Assembly (NCBI GenBank): GCA_002402545.1
Contig: DHGA01000076.1
Span: 599 to 18,175, forward strand
From: Syntrophaceae bacterium UBA4810
Lineage (GTDB): Bacteria > Desulfobacterota > Syntrophia > Syntrophales > Smithellaceae
Direction: 5' to 3'
DNA: 17,577 nt
Position numbers and translations under genes: made by a program. A model generated the notes under the pieces. That model saw only the letters and a list, made by a program, of their open reading frames with translations. It was not told the DNA's origin and did not search any database. Within the stretch, counting starts at the first letter, position 1. Each line of letters starts with the position of its first letter. Shown one piece after another: positions 7,019 through 16,122 of this stretch.

Positions 7019-7047
7019 CATAAATTTTTGATGAGGGCAAAAAGATT

Positions 7048-9639
7048 ATGACACAGTTCGCGCGCGTCAGCACTGGCATGAACGGCCTTGACGAAATTCT
7101 TAATTACCTGCAGATGGGTGATAATGTTGTCCTGCAGGTTGATGATATTGAAGACTACAAAAAATTTGTTGCTCCCTACGTCGAGGCCACCCTAAAAAAT
7201 AATCATCGGCTTGTTTATATGCGCTTTGCCAATCATCCTCCGGTGCTGGAGCCGAATAACCAAATCCAAGTTTATAACCTCAACGCCAATAATGGTTTTG
7301 AGTCTTTTTCCACGGAAGTTCACAATATAATACGCGAGGAAGGACGTGACGTGTTTTATGTTTTTGATTGCCTGTCTGATCTGCTTATGGCCTGGGCCAC
7401 TGATTTGATGATCGGCAATTTTTTTGTAATCACCTGTCCCTACCTTTTTGAATTAAACACAGTCGCCTATTTTGCCATTCTGCGCAGCAGCCATTCATTC
7501 AAAACCGTGGCGCGGATCAGGGAAACAACTCAGGTACTGTTGGACGTCTACAGCCACAACGAACAAATCTGTGTTCATCCGCTCAAGGCGTGGAAGCGTT
7601 ACACCCCGACAATGTTTTTGCCGCACATTATGGAAGGCGATAAATTCGTCCCCATCTTAAGCAGCGCCGACACAGCAAGCGTTTTATCCTACATGGTGGA
7701 TAAAAACACCACGAGCAGCGTGCGCAACCTCGATTATTGGGACCGCATTTTTCTTCAGGCTAACGACATCCTGGAAAAACCGGATACTGATAAGGAAAAA
7801 CAGGAAATGGTGGAAACCCTTTCTCGCGTATTAATCGGGCGGGAAAAAAGAATGCTGTCTTTGGTCAAAGAATATTTTTCCCTGAAAGATCTGGTGGAAA
7901 TCAAAAAAAGGCTTATCGGCACCGGCTTCATTGGCGGAAAATCCGTGGGAATGCTTTTGGCGCGCAATATTCTTCTGAAAGATCCAAGTTATGATTGGAA
8001 TTCTGACCTGGAATTGCATGATTCTTTTTATATCGGCTCGGATATTTTCTATTCCTATATGGTGCAAAACGGCTGGTGGAAACTGCTGATGGCGCAAAAA
8101 AGCGATGAAGGCTATTTTGAAGTAGCCAAAGAACTTAAAAACAAAATGCTCCACGGCGTTTTCCCCGACGAAGTCAAGGAACAGTTTCAGCTCATGCTGG
8201 AGTACTTCGGACAATCGCCGATTATTGTCCGCTCCAGTTCTTTGCTGGAAGACGCTTTCGGCAATGCCTTTGCCGGCAAATATGAAAGTTATTTCTGCCC
8301 CAATCAGGGAACTCCCGAAGAACGCTATCGCAACTTTGAAGAAGCCGTGCGCAAAATTTTTGCCTCCACGATGAATGAAGACGCGCTGACCTACCGGTTG
8401 CAGCGCGGTATGGCCAAGCTCGATGAGCAAATGGCTCTTCTGGTGCAGCGTGTTTCCGGTTCGCATCGAGGCGCCTATTTCTTTCCCAGTTTGGCGGGTG
8501 TGGGATTGTCTTACAACACCTTTGTCTGGCAGAAAGATATGGATCCAAAAGCGGGAATGCTGCGCATTGTCTTCGGCTTGGGCACCAGAGCGGTCAATCG
8601 CGTGGAGAATGATTACCCCCGCATCGTCGCACTGGACGCGCCGCTTACCAAACCTTACTCCAAGCAGGAGGACATTAAGAGGTTCTCTCAAAATGAAGTG
8701 GATATTCTGAATCTTAAGGACAATGCATTCCAAACAGTTCCGGCAGAGGAATTAATCACCGATTCCATCGAGCCATATCTGGATTTGATCGCCACGCGGG
8801 ACATCGCCGCCTCTGAATACATGCAGTCACTGGGAAGAAAGGCAAAAGATTCATGGATAGTAACTTTTGACCATCTGCTCGAAAATACCGACTTTGCCAA
8901 GACAATGGAGAATATGCTCAAAAAGCTGGAGCAGGTATATCGCTATCCGGTGGATATTGAATTCACGGTGAATTTCAGCATCAGCGGAAAACCTCAAATC
9001 AATCTTCTGCAGTGCCGTCCGTTCCAAACCAAAGGACATTACAGCCGTGTAGAGCTTCCGGAAAAAATTAATAAGTCTAAAATTCTATTGCAGCAGGAAG
9101 CCAACTTCATGGGCGGCAGCGTCTACCAGGCTATATCCCGCATTGTCTATATTGATCCTCAGGAATACGCGAAATTAAATATTTCTGAAAAACACGAAGT
9201 AGCCAGGCTTACGGGCAAATTGAACAGACAGATCGGAAAGCGCGATAAAATGCCGACAATTCTGCTGGGGCCGGGGCGATGGGGAACCACCACGCCGGCA
9301 ATGGGCGTTCCTGTTACCTTTTCCGAAATCAACAATATCACGGCAATCGGCGAGATAGCTTATTTTGACGGCTCTCTGATACCCGATTTGTCTTTTGGCA
9401 CACATTTTTTTCAGGATATGGTGGAAATGGATATTTTTTATATGGCCATTTATCCCGAAAAAGATGACGTTATTTTCAATACCGCATGGATGAAAAAACA
9501 ACCAAACATCCTGGAGCATTTGATGCCGGATGACACGCGCTTCGGAAATGTCGTGCATGTTTATGACGTGCGCGCGAAGGATTTACGACTAATGTCAGAT
9601 ATCGTTACACAGAAAATGATTTGTTTTTTTGGGAAATAA
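7048..9639 (+). CDS. PEP synthase-type ATP-grasp protein with KaiC-like N-terminal domain
   Basis: 863 residues. Residues 1-180 resemble a KaiC/RecA domain: the opening STGMNGLDEIL is the family signature, and a Walker B-like strand VFYVFDCLSDLL is at 102-113. The expected P-loop (GxxGxGKT) is replaced by QVDDIEDYKK (30-39), so it is probably a pseudo-ATPase. Residues about 290-660 match the PEP/pyruvate-binding ATP-grasp domain of PEP synthase and PPDK: GFIGGKSVG (293-301), IIVRSSS (392-398), EDAFGNAFAGKYES (401-414), DIEF (636-639) and LLQCRPFQ (653-660). A conserved-looking block GPGRWGTTTP lies at 741-750. The phosphohistidine domain and the PEP-binding barrel are absent, so it cannot be an ordinary PEP synthase. 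Its substrate is unknown; phosphoryl transfer from ATP is likely. GAGGG precedes the ATG. The next gene follows closely, so the two are probably cotranscribed. Confidence 0.75.
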   Translation: MTQFARVSTGMNGLDEILNYLQMGDNVVLQVDDIEDYKKFVAPYVEATLKNNHRLVYMRFANHPPVLEPNNQIQVYNLNANNGFESFSTEVHNIIREEGRDVFYVFDCLSDLLMAWATDLMIGNFFVITCPYLFELNTVAYFAILRSSHSFKTVARIRETTQVLLDVYSHNEQICVHPLKAWKRYTPTMFLPHIMEGDKFVPILSSADTASVLSYMVDKNTTSSVRNLDYWDRIFLQANDILEKPDTDKEKQEMVETLSRVLIGREKRMLSLVKEYFSLKDLVEIKKRLIGTGFIGGKSVGMLLARNILLKDPSYDWNSDLELHDSFYIGSDIFYSYMVQNGWWKLLMAQKSDEGYFEVAKELKNKMLHGVFPDEVKEQFQLMLEYFGQSPIIVRSSSLLEDAFGNAFAGKYESYFCPNQGTPEERYRNFEEAVRKIFASTMNEDALTYRLQRGMAKLDEQMALLVQRVSGSHRGAYFFPSLAGVGLSYNTFVWQKDMDPKAGMLRIVFGLGTRAVNRVENDYPRIVALDAPLTKPYSKQEDIKRFSQNEVDILNLKDNAFQTVPAEELITDSIEPYLDLIATRDIAASEYMQSLGRKAKDSWIVTFDHLLENTDFAKTMENMLKKLEQVYRYPVDIEFTVNFSISGKPQINLLQCRPFQTKGHYSRVELPEKINKSKILLQQEANFMGGSVYQAISRIVYIDPQEYAKLNISEKHEVARLTGKLNRQIGKRDKMPTILLGPGRWGTTTPAMGVPVTFSEINNITAIGEIAYFDGSLIPDLSFGTHFFQDMVEMDIFYMAIYPEKDDVIFNTAWMKKQPNILEHLMPDDTRFGNVVHVYDVRAKDLRLMSDIVTQKMICFFGK

Positions 9640-9683
9640 CGTGTATTGCGATAACCCGTAAATCATCAATAAAAAATGAATTT

Positions 9684-12600
9684 ATGACTCATAAAAAACT
9701 ATTTTATATTTTGAACAAATATTTGTCTTTCGTTTTGCGTTGCCGTGTCTATATAGGCGTTCGGCCGGAAAATGTCAGCGCGCCGGCCATTGTTTTTTTT
9801 CCGATTCTTTCCAATCAGATAAATTGCGGTTTTGCCGGCTTAATGACCTGCCGCCCGCAAAAAGATGCCAAAGCCAATGCCGATCTTGACATTGCGGCGC
9901 TGTGGAACAAAATCAAAACAGCGAAAAAAAAGGAAGATTATTATTTAAATGACACAGAAAGTGTTTCCGCTCTGAATAGGGTAGTAACGGAACTTAAGCG
10001 CGAAGATATGCAGGAGTTTCTTTTTTACCAAACAGATCGTGTTGATAATTTGCATAGTGTCGTTAAAGAGATAAAACAATTTATCACGGAAGAAGAAAAA
10101 TGGCTGGAAGAGCAACCGCTTCTTATTGACTCATCCCAGCTGGAAATAGTCAACAGCTGTATTCTGCTGTTAAAAGACATCTGCTGGGCGCTGGAAAAAG
10201 ATATTCTCGCCAATCTGCAAAAAGTGATGATTCTCGCCGGCGCTAAAAACAATGCCGACATCAATCCGGCCGCCTTTAAAAAATACCGCAAGCTAAACTT
10301 GCTGTTAAACGCTTTGGACCGTCTGGAAGTACGGGGACGTGATTCGGCGGGGATTCAACTTACTTTTTCCATAAAACATAAAAAGCAAGCGCTTGATATA
10401 ATCGATAAAATCAAAGAAAATAATTTATTTGAAGATTATCAGAGGCGGACACAAAAAAACGATCTTATTAATTCTTCCATTTCCATTTCACCGGATCAGG
10501 ATTCTTCGTCAAATAATTTCAGCATCACATTTACTTATAAAACCTTCTCTATTGTTGGTGAACTGGGGCGCAATGTCGCCGAGCTGAGAAACTTTATTGA
10601 GCATGATAAACTTCTACAAATTTATGCCGGTGCCGAAACATATTGCGAAACTGCTCTGACGCACACCCGCTGGGCCTCCGTCGGCGCAATAACTGAAGAA
10701 AACTGTCACCCGCTAAACAATTATTATCCGGGCTATTCCTCGCCTTGCGCTTATCCGTTATATCCTGGCGCTCAGGCGCAAATCAACGTGGTCCTCAACG
10801 GAGATATCGATAACTATACGGCGCTAAAACAATCTCTGGAAGAGCAAGGAGGACTAATCGCCCCACAGGTCACAACCGATACGAAAATAATACCCCCGCA
10901 GATAGAAAAATATTTGAAAGCAGGAAAAAATCTGCCGGACGCGTTTTTACTGGCCGTTAATGATTTTGAAGGATCACATGCTATCGCCATGACCAGCAAT
11001 CTGGAACCAGGAAAAATGTTTTTAGCGCTTAAAGGGAGCGGCCAGTCCATTTACGTGGGGATCGGCGCCGGCCAATACATGTTTTCTTCTGAACTTTACG
11101 GCCTGGTGGAAGTAACGCCCCGCTTCCTTAATATGAACGGCGAAAGAGGCGGTGGTCAAATATTTATACTGGATCAAAACAGCGGCGGCATCGAAGGCGT
11201 CAGCGCCAGTTTCTATGATGGAACACCTGTTGAGTTGAAAAACGAGGCCCTACAGGAAGCGGAGATTACCACGCGGGATATAGATCGCGGCAGCTATCCG
11301 CATTATTTCTTAAAAGAAATTTCCGAATCCTCACTGTCCATTAAAAGGACTCTGCGTGGAAAATACCGTATTTCTCCGGGCGGCAAAAATAGCGCAAAGG
11401 TCACTTTTAACCTGGGCACGGATATAATACCCTTAGATGTTCGCTTGGGCTTAAAAAACGGCGCGATTAAAAACATTGTTATTATCGGCCATGGAACTGC
11501 TGCCGTGGCGGGAAAGTCCGTGGCTGACGCTCTTAAGCATTATCTTGAGGGCGCATTCTTAAACATCTCTGCCTGCGTTGCTTCGGAACTAAGCGGATTC
11601 GGGCTGAGGGACGATCTGTCCGACACGCTTATTATCCCGATAACGCAATCAGGAACCACTACCGACACCAACCGAACAGTAGCCATGGCCCAAGAACGCG
11701 GCGCGCGTATCATTGCCATCGTCAACCGCCGGCAATCGGACATTACCGCCAAAGCACACGGCGTATTTTATACCAGTGACGGACGCGATATCGAAATGTC
11801 CGTCGCTTCAACCAAAGCTTTTTATGCCCAGATTGTCGCGGGGCAGGTTTTGGCGCTTTTTTTCGCCCAGCTTCTGAAAACAAGAACCGATGACAATATT
11901 GTCACCGAACTGCGTAATCTTGAATCCGCACCGCGTCTGATGGACCAACTTTTTGCCACCCGCGACGCTATTGCCAAGTCGGTAAAAAAAGCCATCAGTA
12001 AAAAATACTGGGCCGTGGTGGGCAGCGGCCCGAACAAAATCGCCGCTGACGAAATCCGTATTAAATTAAGCGAACTTTGCTACAAAACGATTTCTTCCGA
12101 TATCGTGGAAAACAAAAAACATATCGATTTGTCGGCGGAACCCCTCATTCTGGCCTGCGTTTCCGGAAACCCCCAGAATGTCATAGAAGATATCGCCAAA
12201 GATGTGGCGATTTTTAAAGCGCATAAAGCGTCCGTCATTGTTTTTGCCGATGAAAGCGATCATCATTTTGATAAAATTGCCGACTCCGTTATTTATATAC
12301 CTGCAGCTCCTTCACCGCTCCCGGTTATTCTGAACACCATGGCCGGTCATTTGTGGGGCTATTACGCGGCGCGCGCCATTGATGAAGAAGCGCAGGCTTT
12401 TCGTGAATTCCGTGGCCGTCTGACGCGGGAATTGGCGCAAAGGGCGCAAAATAAGTTATCTCTTTTTGAAACGCTCTCCGATATTTCGCTGCGCGGTGTC
12501 ATCAACGATTTCTATTTGCTTTTCAATTCTCGCCGTCAAAACGGCGCGTTTGGGGGGCTAATGAGCAAAACGATTGCTGATCTGACTCTTCTTTTAAAAT

Positions 12601-13364
12601 ACGCGGCGGGAAAACTTCCGCTTCAGGAAATTAATCAGGACTTTCCAGGCGAAAAAGAAATATTTTCCCCCTATGAACTGCTGGACGCAACGCTGGGGGC
12701 GGCCATCGATGAGCTTACCCGCCCGATCGATGCGATACGCCATCAGGCTAAAACGGTTACCGTGGGCACCAGCAGAAAGGAAAAAGAAATTGAAGGAATT
12801 ATTTTCGATCTGCTGAAAAACATCAAATTTACGATGAAGAATTTACCCTATCGAGAAATCATGACCATCAGCCGCATTCAGCCCGCTATCGAAAAAATAA
12901 AGGGACACACCCTTTACGAAGTCAATCATCTTGATGAGCAGGGTAATCCGGCGGATAATTCCACTATTGCTGTTTGTGCCAAAGGCGGTATGGCCACCAA
13001 AATGAAATCGCGCGCCGATAATCCTACGGCGCTGATGGGCGTAAAAAGAACTATCGTCAGCACCGGCCATGTTTATCTGGGACGCGGCAAAACAGACAAC
13101 GCCTCTATCATAATCATTCCTCTGCGCGGAGAAAAAACTACTGTAAGTAATTTGCTGTTAATTCATGTTCAGTTTAATGAAAGCTTAAAACTCCCTGATA
13201 AAATAGCGTCTCTGGGGTATCGCTACAATGATATCCGTAATCTTATTGATGAATACAACCTCCAGTGGAATGACCGCTACCTGGAAGATATCCCACTGGA
13301 ATCGCTTTTCAGCGAACCAATCGAGGCTATCGTCGGTTTGATAAAGTCGCGTTTTTCTCTGTAA
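9684..13364 (+). CDS. Enlarged GlmS-like protein: class II glutaminase, two SIS domains, novel C-terminal extension
   Basis: 1226 residues from the ATG at 9684. The frame stays open back to a TTG at 9621, and no start has a clear ribosome-binding site, so the N-terminus is uncertain. GlmS hallmarks appear in order: nucleophile-like Cys48 in NCGFAGL, RGRDSAG (217-223), HTRWAS (327-332), NGDIDN (372-377), TTDTKI (397-402), the linker HYFLKEISE, SIS1 with TQSGTT (654-659) and VASTKAF (707-713), and SIS2 at about 774-899. It differs from GlmS (about 610 aa) in three ways: the cysteine is internal, so a propeptide would have to be removed as in GltB; about 170 residues separate it from RGRDSAG instead of about 25; and about 327 unrecognised residues replace the GlmS C-terminus with its sugar-binding lysine. 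It may use glutamine ammonia on a phosphosugar, but ordinary glucosamine-6-phosphate synthesis is doubtful. Probable operon with the ATP-grasp gene 44 bases upstream. Confidence 0.75.
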   Translation: MTHKKLFYILNKYLSFVLRCRVYIGVRPENVSAPAIVFFPILSNQINCGFAGLMTCRPQKDAKANADLDIAALWNKIKTAKKKEDYYLNDTESVSALNRVVTELKREDMQEFLFYQTDRVDNLHSVVKEIKQFITEEEKWLEEQPLLIDSSQLEIVNSCILLLKDICWALEKDILANLQKVMILAGAKNNADINPAAFKKYRKLNLLLNALDRLEVRGRDSAGIQLTFSIKHKKQALDIIDKIKENNLFEDYQRRTQKNDLINSSISISPDQDSSSNNFSITFTYKTFSIVGELGRNVAELRNFIEHDKLLQIYAGAETYCETALTHTRWASVGAITEENCHPLNNYYPGYSSPCAYPLYPGAQAQINVVLNGDIDNYTALKQSLEEQGGLIAPQVTTDTKIIPPQIEKYLKAGKNLPDAFLLAVNDFEGSHAIAMTSNLEPGKMFLALKGSGQSIYVGIGAGQYMFSSELYGLVEVTPRFLNMNGERGGGQIFILDQNSGGIEGVSASFYDGTPVELKNEALQEAEITTRDIDRGSYPHYFLKEISESSLSIKRTLRGKYRISPGGKNSAKVTFNLGTDIIPLDVRLGLKNGAIKNIVIIGHGTAAVAGKSVADALKHYLEGAFLNISACVASELSGFGLRDDLSDTLIIPITQSGTTTDTNRTVAMAQERGARIIAIVNRRQSDITAKAHGVFYTSDGRDIEMSVASTKAFYAQIVAGQVLALFFAQLLKTRTDDNIVTELRNLESAPRLMDQLFATRDAIAKSVKKAISKKYWAVVGSGPNKIAADEIRIKLSELCYKTISSDIVENKKHIDLSAEPLILACVSGNPQNVIEDIAKDVAIFKAHKASVIVFADESDHHFDKIADSVIYIPAAPSPLPVILNTMAGHLWGYYAARAIDEEAQAFREFRGRLTRELAQRAQNKLSLFETLSDISLRGVINDFYLLFNSRRQNGAFGGLMSKTIADLTLLLKYAAGKLPLQEINQDFPGEKEIFSPYELLDATLGAAIDELTRPIDAIRHQAKTVTVGTSRKEKEIEGIIFDLLKNIKFTMKNLPYREIMTISRIQPAIEKIKGHTLYEVNHLDEQGNPADNSTIAVCAKGGMATKMKSRADNPTALMGVKRTIVSTGHVYLGRGKTDNASIIIIPLRGEKTTVSNLLLIHVQFNESLKLPDKIASLGYRYNDIRNLIDEYNLQWNDRYLEDIPLESLFSEPIEAIVGLIKSRFSL

Positions 13365-13468
13365 TATATCAATATTAACAAGCTGTTAAGTAGTTCAAGC
13401 TGCTAATTTTAAGCCAAATTACTAAATATCAGGGCTCATTTCATCACTGTCATAAAAATGCAATTTCC

Positions 13469-13497
13469 TTGACACTATTTTCTTCTTCATGTAAATA
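13469..13497 (+). promoter_or_regulatory. Candidate sigma-70 promoter of the PAS-GGDEF gene
   Basis: A perfect -35 TTGACA (13469-13474) is followed after 17 bases by TAAATA, a poor -10. AATAAT at 13494-13499 is a better hexamer but at 19-base spacing. The leader would be about 130 bases. A 10-base inverted repeat (AAAAATGCAA at 13454-13463 and its complement at 13509-13518) flanks it. Confidence 0.35.
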
Positions 13498-13637
13498 ATT
13501 AAACTAATTTGCATTTTTCGTATATTTATTTTGTCCGATTCTTATGAAGGCGATTTAGCGCGCAATCAAATAGTTGATTTGGACAAATTTAATATTTTGT
13601 ACCAGTTTAAATATTAAACAGTTTAGGAATTTGTGGA

Positions 13638-16112
13638 ATGCCAGAACAAAAGACCAAAAAAAAATCTTCACAGCAGGTTTTTTCATTTGAACTTACTGAA
13701 AATATCACCTCCAATATAGGTGTCGGCATTTATATCGTTCAAAACTCTAAATTTGTTTACATCAGCCCTCTGTATAAAAAACTCACCGGTTATTCAGATC
13801 CCGACCTCATCGGCAAAGATTCCCTGGAGCGGGTTCATCCTGATGATAGAGCAATGGTCAGAGAAAAGGCCATTAAAAATCTTAAAGGGGAATCACAGGA
13901 AAACTATGAATACAGGTATATCCGTAGAGATGGTTCTTTAATGTGGATTCTGGAAACAATTAGCCCTATTACACACAACAAAAAGCGTGCCGCGCTAGGC
14001 AGCTTCATGGATATCACCGAGCACAAAAAAACGGAAGAGGAATTAGGCATATCCGAGAAAAGATATCGAACTGTTTTAGAAGAAATTGAAGAAGGTTATT
14101 ACGAGCTGGACCTAAAAGGCAATTATACTTTCGTCAATGATGCGATTTGTAAGGTCTTGGGATATTCACCGGATGATATAATAGGCATGAATTTTAAAGT
14201 TATTTTGGCCGAAGAGCAAGTAGAGGAAGCTTATAAAATATGGGGCGATGTTTATCAAAAAGGCCAGATAGTCAAATACCATTTGTTAACTAACATTTGC
14301 AAAGATGGAACCCGCATTGATGTCGTAAATTCAATAGCTCCTCTTTATGACAAGTTTGGGAAAATTATCGGCTTTAAAGGAATTGCCCGTGACATAACAG
14401 AGCAAAAGCAAATAGAAGAGAGGCTCACTCACTCGGAACTGAAATACATAAACATTCTGGAAGAAATTCAGGACGGATATTTTGAAACAGACCTGGATGG
14501 CAATTTCACGTTCGTTAACAGGGCGGAATGCGAAAAAATCGGGTATTCCAAGGAAGAATTTCTCAAACTAAATTACCGCCATATCCAGGATGAAAAAGTA
14601 GCCGATAAAATGCGCCAAGAATTCATCAAAATGTACAAAATGGGCATTTCCGTTCAGTTACTGAATACGGAAATATTCAGAAAAGACGGGGCGAAATTAT
14701 TTAGTGAAATTTCTGTATCTCTCATAAGAGATTCAGCGGGAAAACCTGCCGGATTCAGAGGAATCAGCCGGGACGTAACTAAACGCAGGCAGATGGAAGA
14801 AACGATACGACAGTCCGAAGAAAGGTATCGGACAATTATCGAAGAGATGGATGAATGGTACCTGGAAACTGATCTGGCCGGAAATCTTCTTTTTTTCAAT
14901 GACTCTATTGTGCGCGCCATGAGATATTCTGAAAAAATACTGGACGGCACGAACTATAAAGCTTTCATGAGAAAGGAGCAAGCAGACGATATCTACAGGC
15001 TGTTCAATCAGGTTCATCAGACGTTGACGCCGATTAAAAATCATCCTTATAAATTCGTTTGGCCGGATGGAGAAATAGCTTACACGGAAATTTCTATCTT
15101 CCCCAAACTCGACAGCGAAAACAATGTCTTCGGATTTCGGGCAGTCGGGCATGAGATCACTGAACGCCGGAAAATGGACGAGGCAATCCGTCAATCGGAA
15201 GAAAAGTATCGGGCTATCGTTAATGAAGTTGATGAATGGTACTTTGAATTTGATCTTGAAGGCAATCTGGTTTTTATCAACGATGCAATTGTGCGCAGCG
15301 TCGGCGAACCAAAAGAAAGATTAATCGGTCTCAACTATAAATCACTTATCAATAAAGATCAGCCAAATGATATCATCAAAGTATTTCGCGATGTTTACGA
15401 AACGGGAGAACCCATAAAAAACTTTCCATATGAATTTGTCCTCCCAAACGGAACAGTAAATTTTTTCGAGCTTTCTATTTTTCCCAAAAAGGATCACGAT
15501 GACAGAATCATTGGTTTCCGCGGCGTCGGCCATGATATAACGGAACGTAAACGCTCAGAAGAAAAATTAAATTATATAGCCACACATGATTTGCTCACCG
15601 GACTGCCTAACCGGATGCTCATGATGGACCGTTTAAAAATGGCCACGGCTCAGACCAAAAGAACCGAACAGAAACTGGCGATGATGATGCTCGATCTTGA
15701 TAATTTTAAAGCCGTCAATGATTCTCTGGGGCATATGGTCGGCGATGAATTGCTCAAGGAAATCGCGCTTCGCCTAAGTGGGCGCCTGCGCCAGAATGAT
15801 ACTATTTCCCGCCTCGGCGGTGACGAATTTATTATCCTTCTCCCGGCAATAGACCAGGCCGAAGACGCGGTAGAAGTGGCAAAAATAGTCTTGGAATCTT
15901 TTGAACAGCCTTTTGTCTGCAACGAGCATTTGATATCGTGCACGATAAGCATCGGCATCGCGATTTACCCTGATGACGCTCAGGACATGGAAGTGCTATT
16001 GAAAAATGCCGATGCCGCGATGTATTACGTCAAGGCTCACGGAAAAAAAAGCTATCACCTTTTTGCCCTTACCAATAACAACAATGATCATGCCGGGCAA
16101 AGCGTTCAGTAA
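13638..16112 (+). CDS. Diguanylate cyclase with five tandem PAS domains
   Basis: 824 residues, no signal peptide or membrane segment, so a cytoplasmic sensor. Five PAS domains cover roughly 18-130, 140-258, 262-382, 388-512 and 514-638. Each ends in a PAC-like DITE/DVTK motif followed by a short helical linker. A GGDEF domain follows at about 640-808. The active-site motif GGDEF (727-731) is intact, and RQND (718-721), five residues before it, is an intact allosteric RxxD inhibitory site. It should make cyclic di-GMP from two GTP, subject to product inhibition. No EAL domain is present. PAS2/PAS3 (EEGYYELDLKGN, QDGYFETDLDGN) and PAS4/PAS5 (DEWYLETDLAGN, DEWYFEFDLEGN) are two pairs of close relatives, implying recent internal duplication. 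The signal is unknown; no haem or flavin motif is obvious. Its stop lies ten bases from the convergent acyl-CoA synthetase gene. Confidence 0.92.
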   Translation: MPEQKTKKKSSQQVFSFELTENITSNIGVGIYIVQNSKFVYISPLYKKLTGYSDPDLIGKDSLERVHPDDRAMVREKAIKNLKGESQENYEYRYIRRDGSLMWILETISPITHNKKRAALGSFMDITEHKKTEEELGISEKRYRTVLEEIEEGYYELDLKGNYTFVNDAICKVLGYSPDDIIGMNFKVILAEEQVEEAYKIWGDVYQKGQIVKYHLLTNICKDGTRIDVVNSIAPLYDKFGKIIGFKGIARDITEQKQIEERLTHSELKYINILEEIQDGYFETDLDGNFTFVNRAECEKIGYSKEEFLKLNYRHIQDEKVADKMRQEFIKMYKMGISVQLLNTEIFRKDGAKLFSEISVSLIRDSAGKPAGFRGISRDVTKRRQMEETIRQSEERYRTIIEEMDEWYLETDLAGNLLFFNDSIVRAMRYSEKILDGTNYKAFMRKEQADDIYRLFNQVHQTLTPIKNHPYKFVWPDGEIAYTEISIFPKLDSENNVFGFRAVGHEITERRKMDEAIRQSEEKYRAIVNEVDEWYFEFDLEGNLVFINDAIVRSVGEPKERLIGLNYKSLINKDQPNDIIKVFRDVYETGEPIKNFPYEFVLPNGTVNFFELSIFPKKDHDDRIIGFRGVGHDITERKRSEEKLNYIATHDLLTGLPNRMLMMDRLKMATAQTKRTEQKLAMMMLDLDNFKAVNDSLGHMVGDELLKEIALRLSGRLRQNDTISRLGGDEFIILLPAIDQAEDAVEVAKIVLESFEQPFVCNEHLISCTISIGIAIYPDDAQDMEVLLKNADAAMYYVKAHGKKSYHLFALTNNNNDHAGQSVQ

Positions 16113-16122
16113 TTTGCAGGGC

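Larger units (their letters stand above)
6598..7047. other. AT-rich divergent regulatory region between amtB and the 863-aa gene
   Basis: 450 bases with no credible gene. It holds the amtB sigma-54 promoter and ribosome-binding site at its left end, and the ACAAATTTGT palindrome close to the plus-strand gene at its right end. A palindrome TACATATGTA lies at 6774-6783. A near-match to a sigma-54 promoter on the plus strand (6833-6849) has TTGAT in place of TTGCW. No exact TGT-N10-ACA site is present. Confidence 0.5.

Noticed and set aside
7831..8733. 300-codon open frame on the minus strand inside the 863-aa gene
   Set aside because: A shadow of the strongly supported plus-strand gene; the protein shows no recognisable motif.
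9621..9683. TTG start extending the GlmS-like gene into the end of the 863-aa gene
   Set aside because: It overlaps the upstream coding end in another frame, has no ribosome-binding site, and adds residues unlike the family. The ATG at 9684 is preferred, though not proven.
9772..9822. ATG at 9772 followed by a poly-T tract, as a frameshifted true start of the GlmS-like gene
   Set aside because: That frame stops within 50 bases at TAA, and the main frame is open throughout. Without reads or homologs a frameshift cannot be argued.
9684..13364. Calling the gene glmS (glucosamine-6-phosphate synthase)
   Set aside because: Twice the normal length, internal nucleophile cysteine, and the GlmS C-terminal sugar-binding segment is replaced.
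13365..13440. Intrinsic terminator after the GlmS-like gene
   Set aside because: AAGCTG and CAAGCT pieces form no stable stem followed by a T-run.
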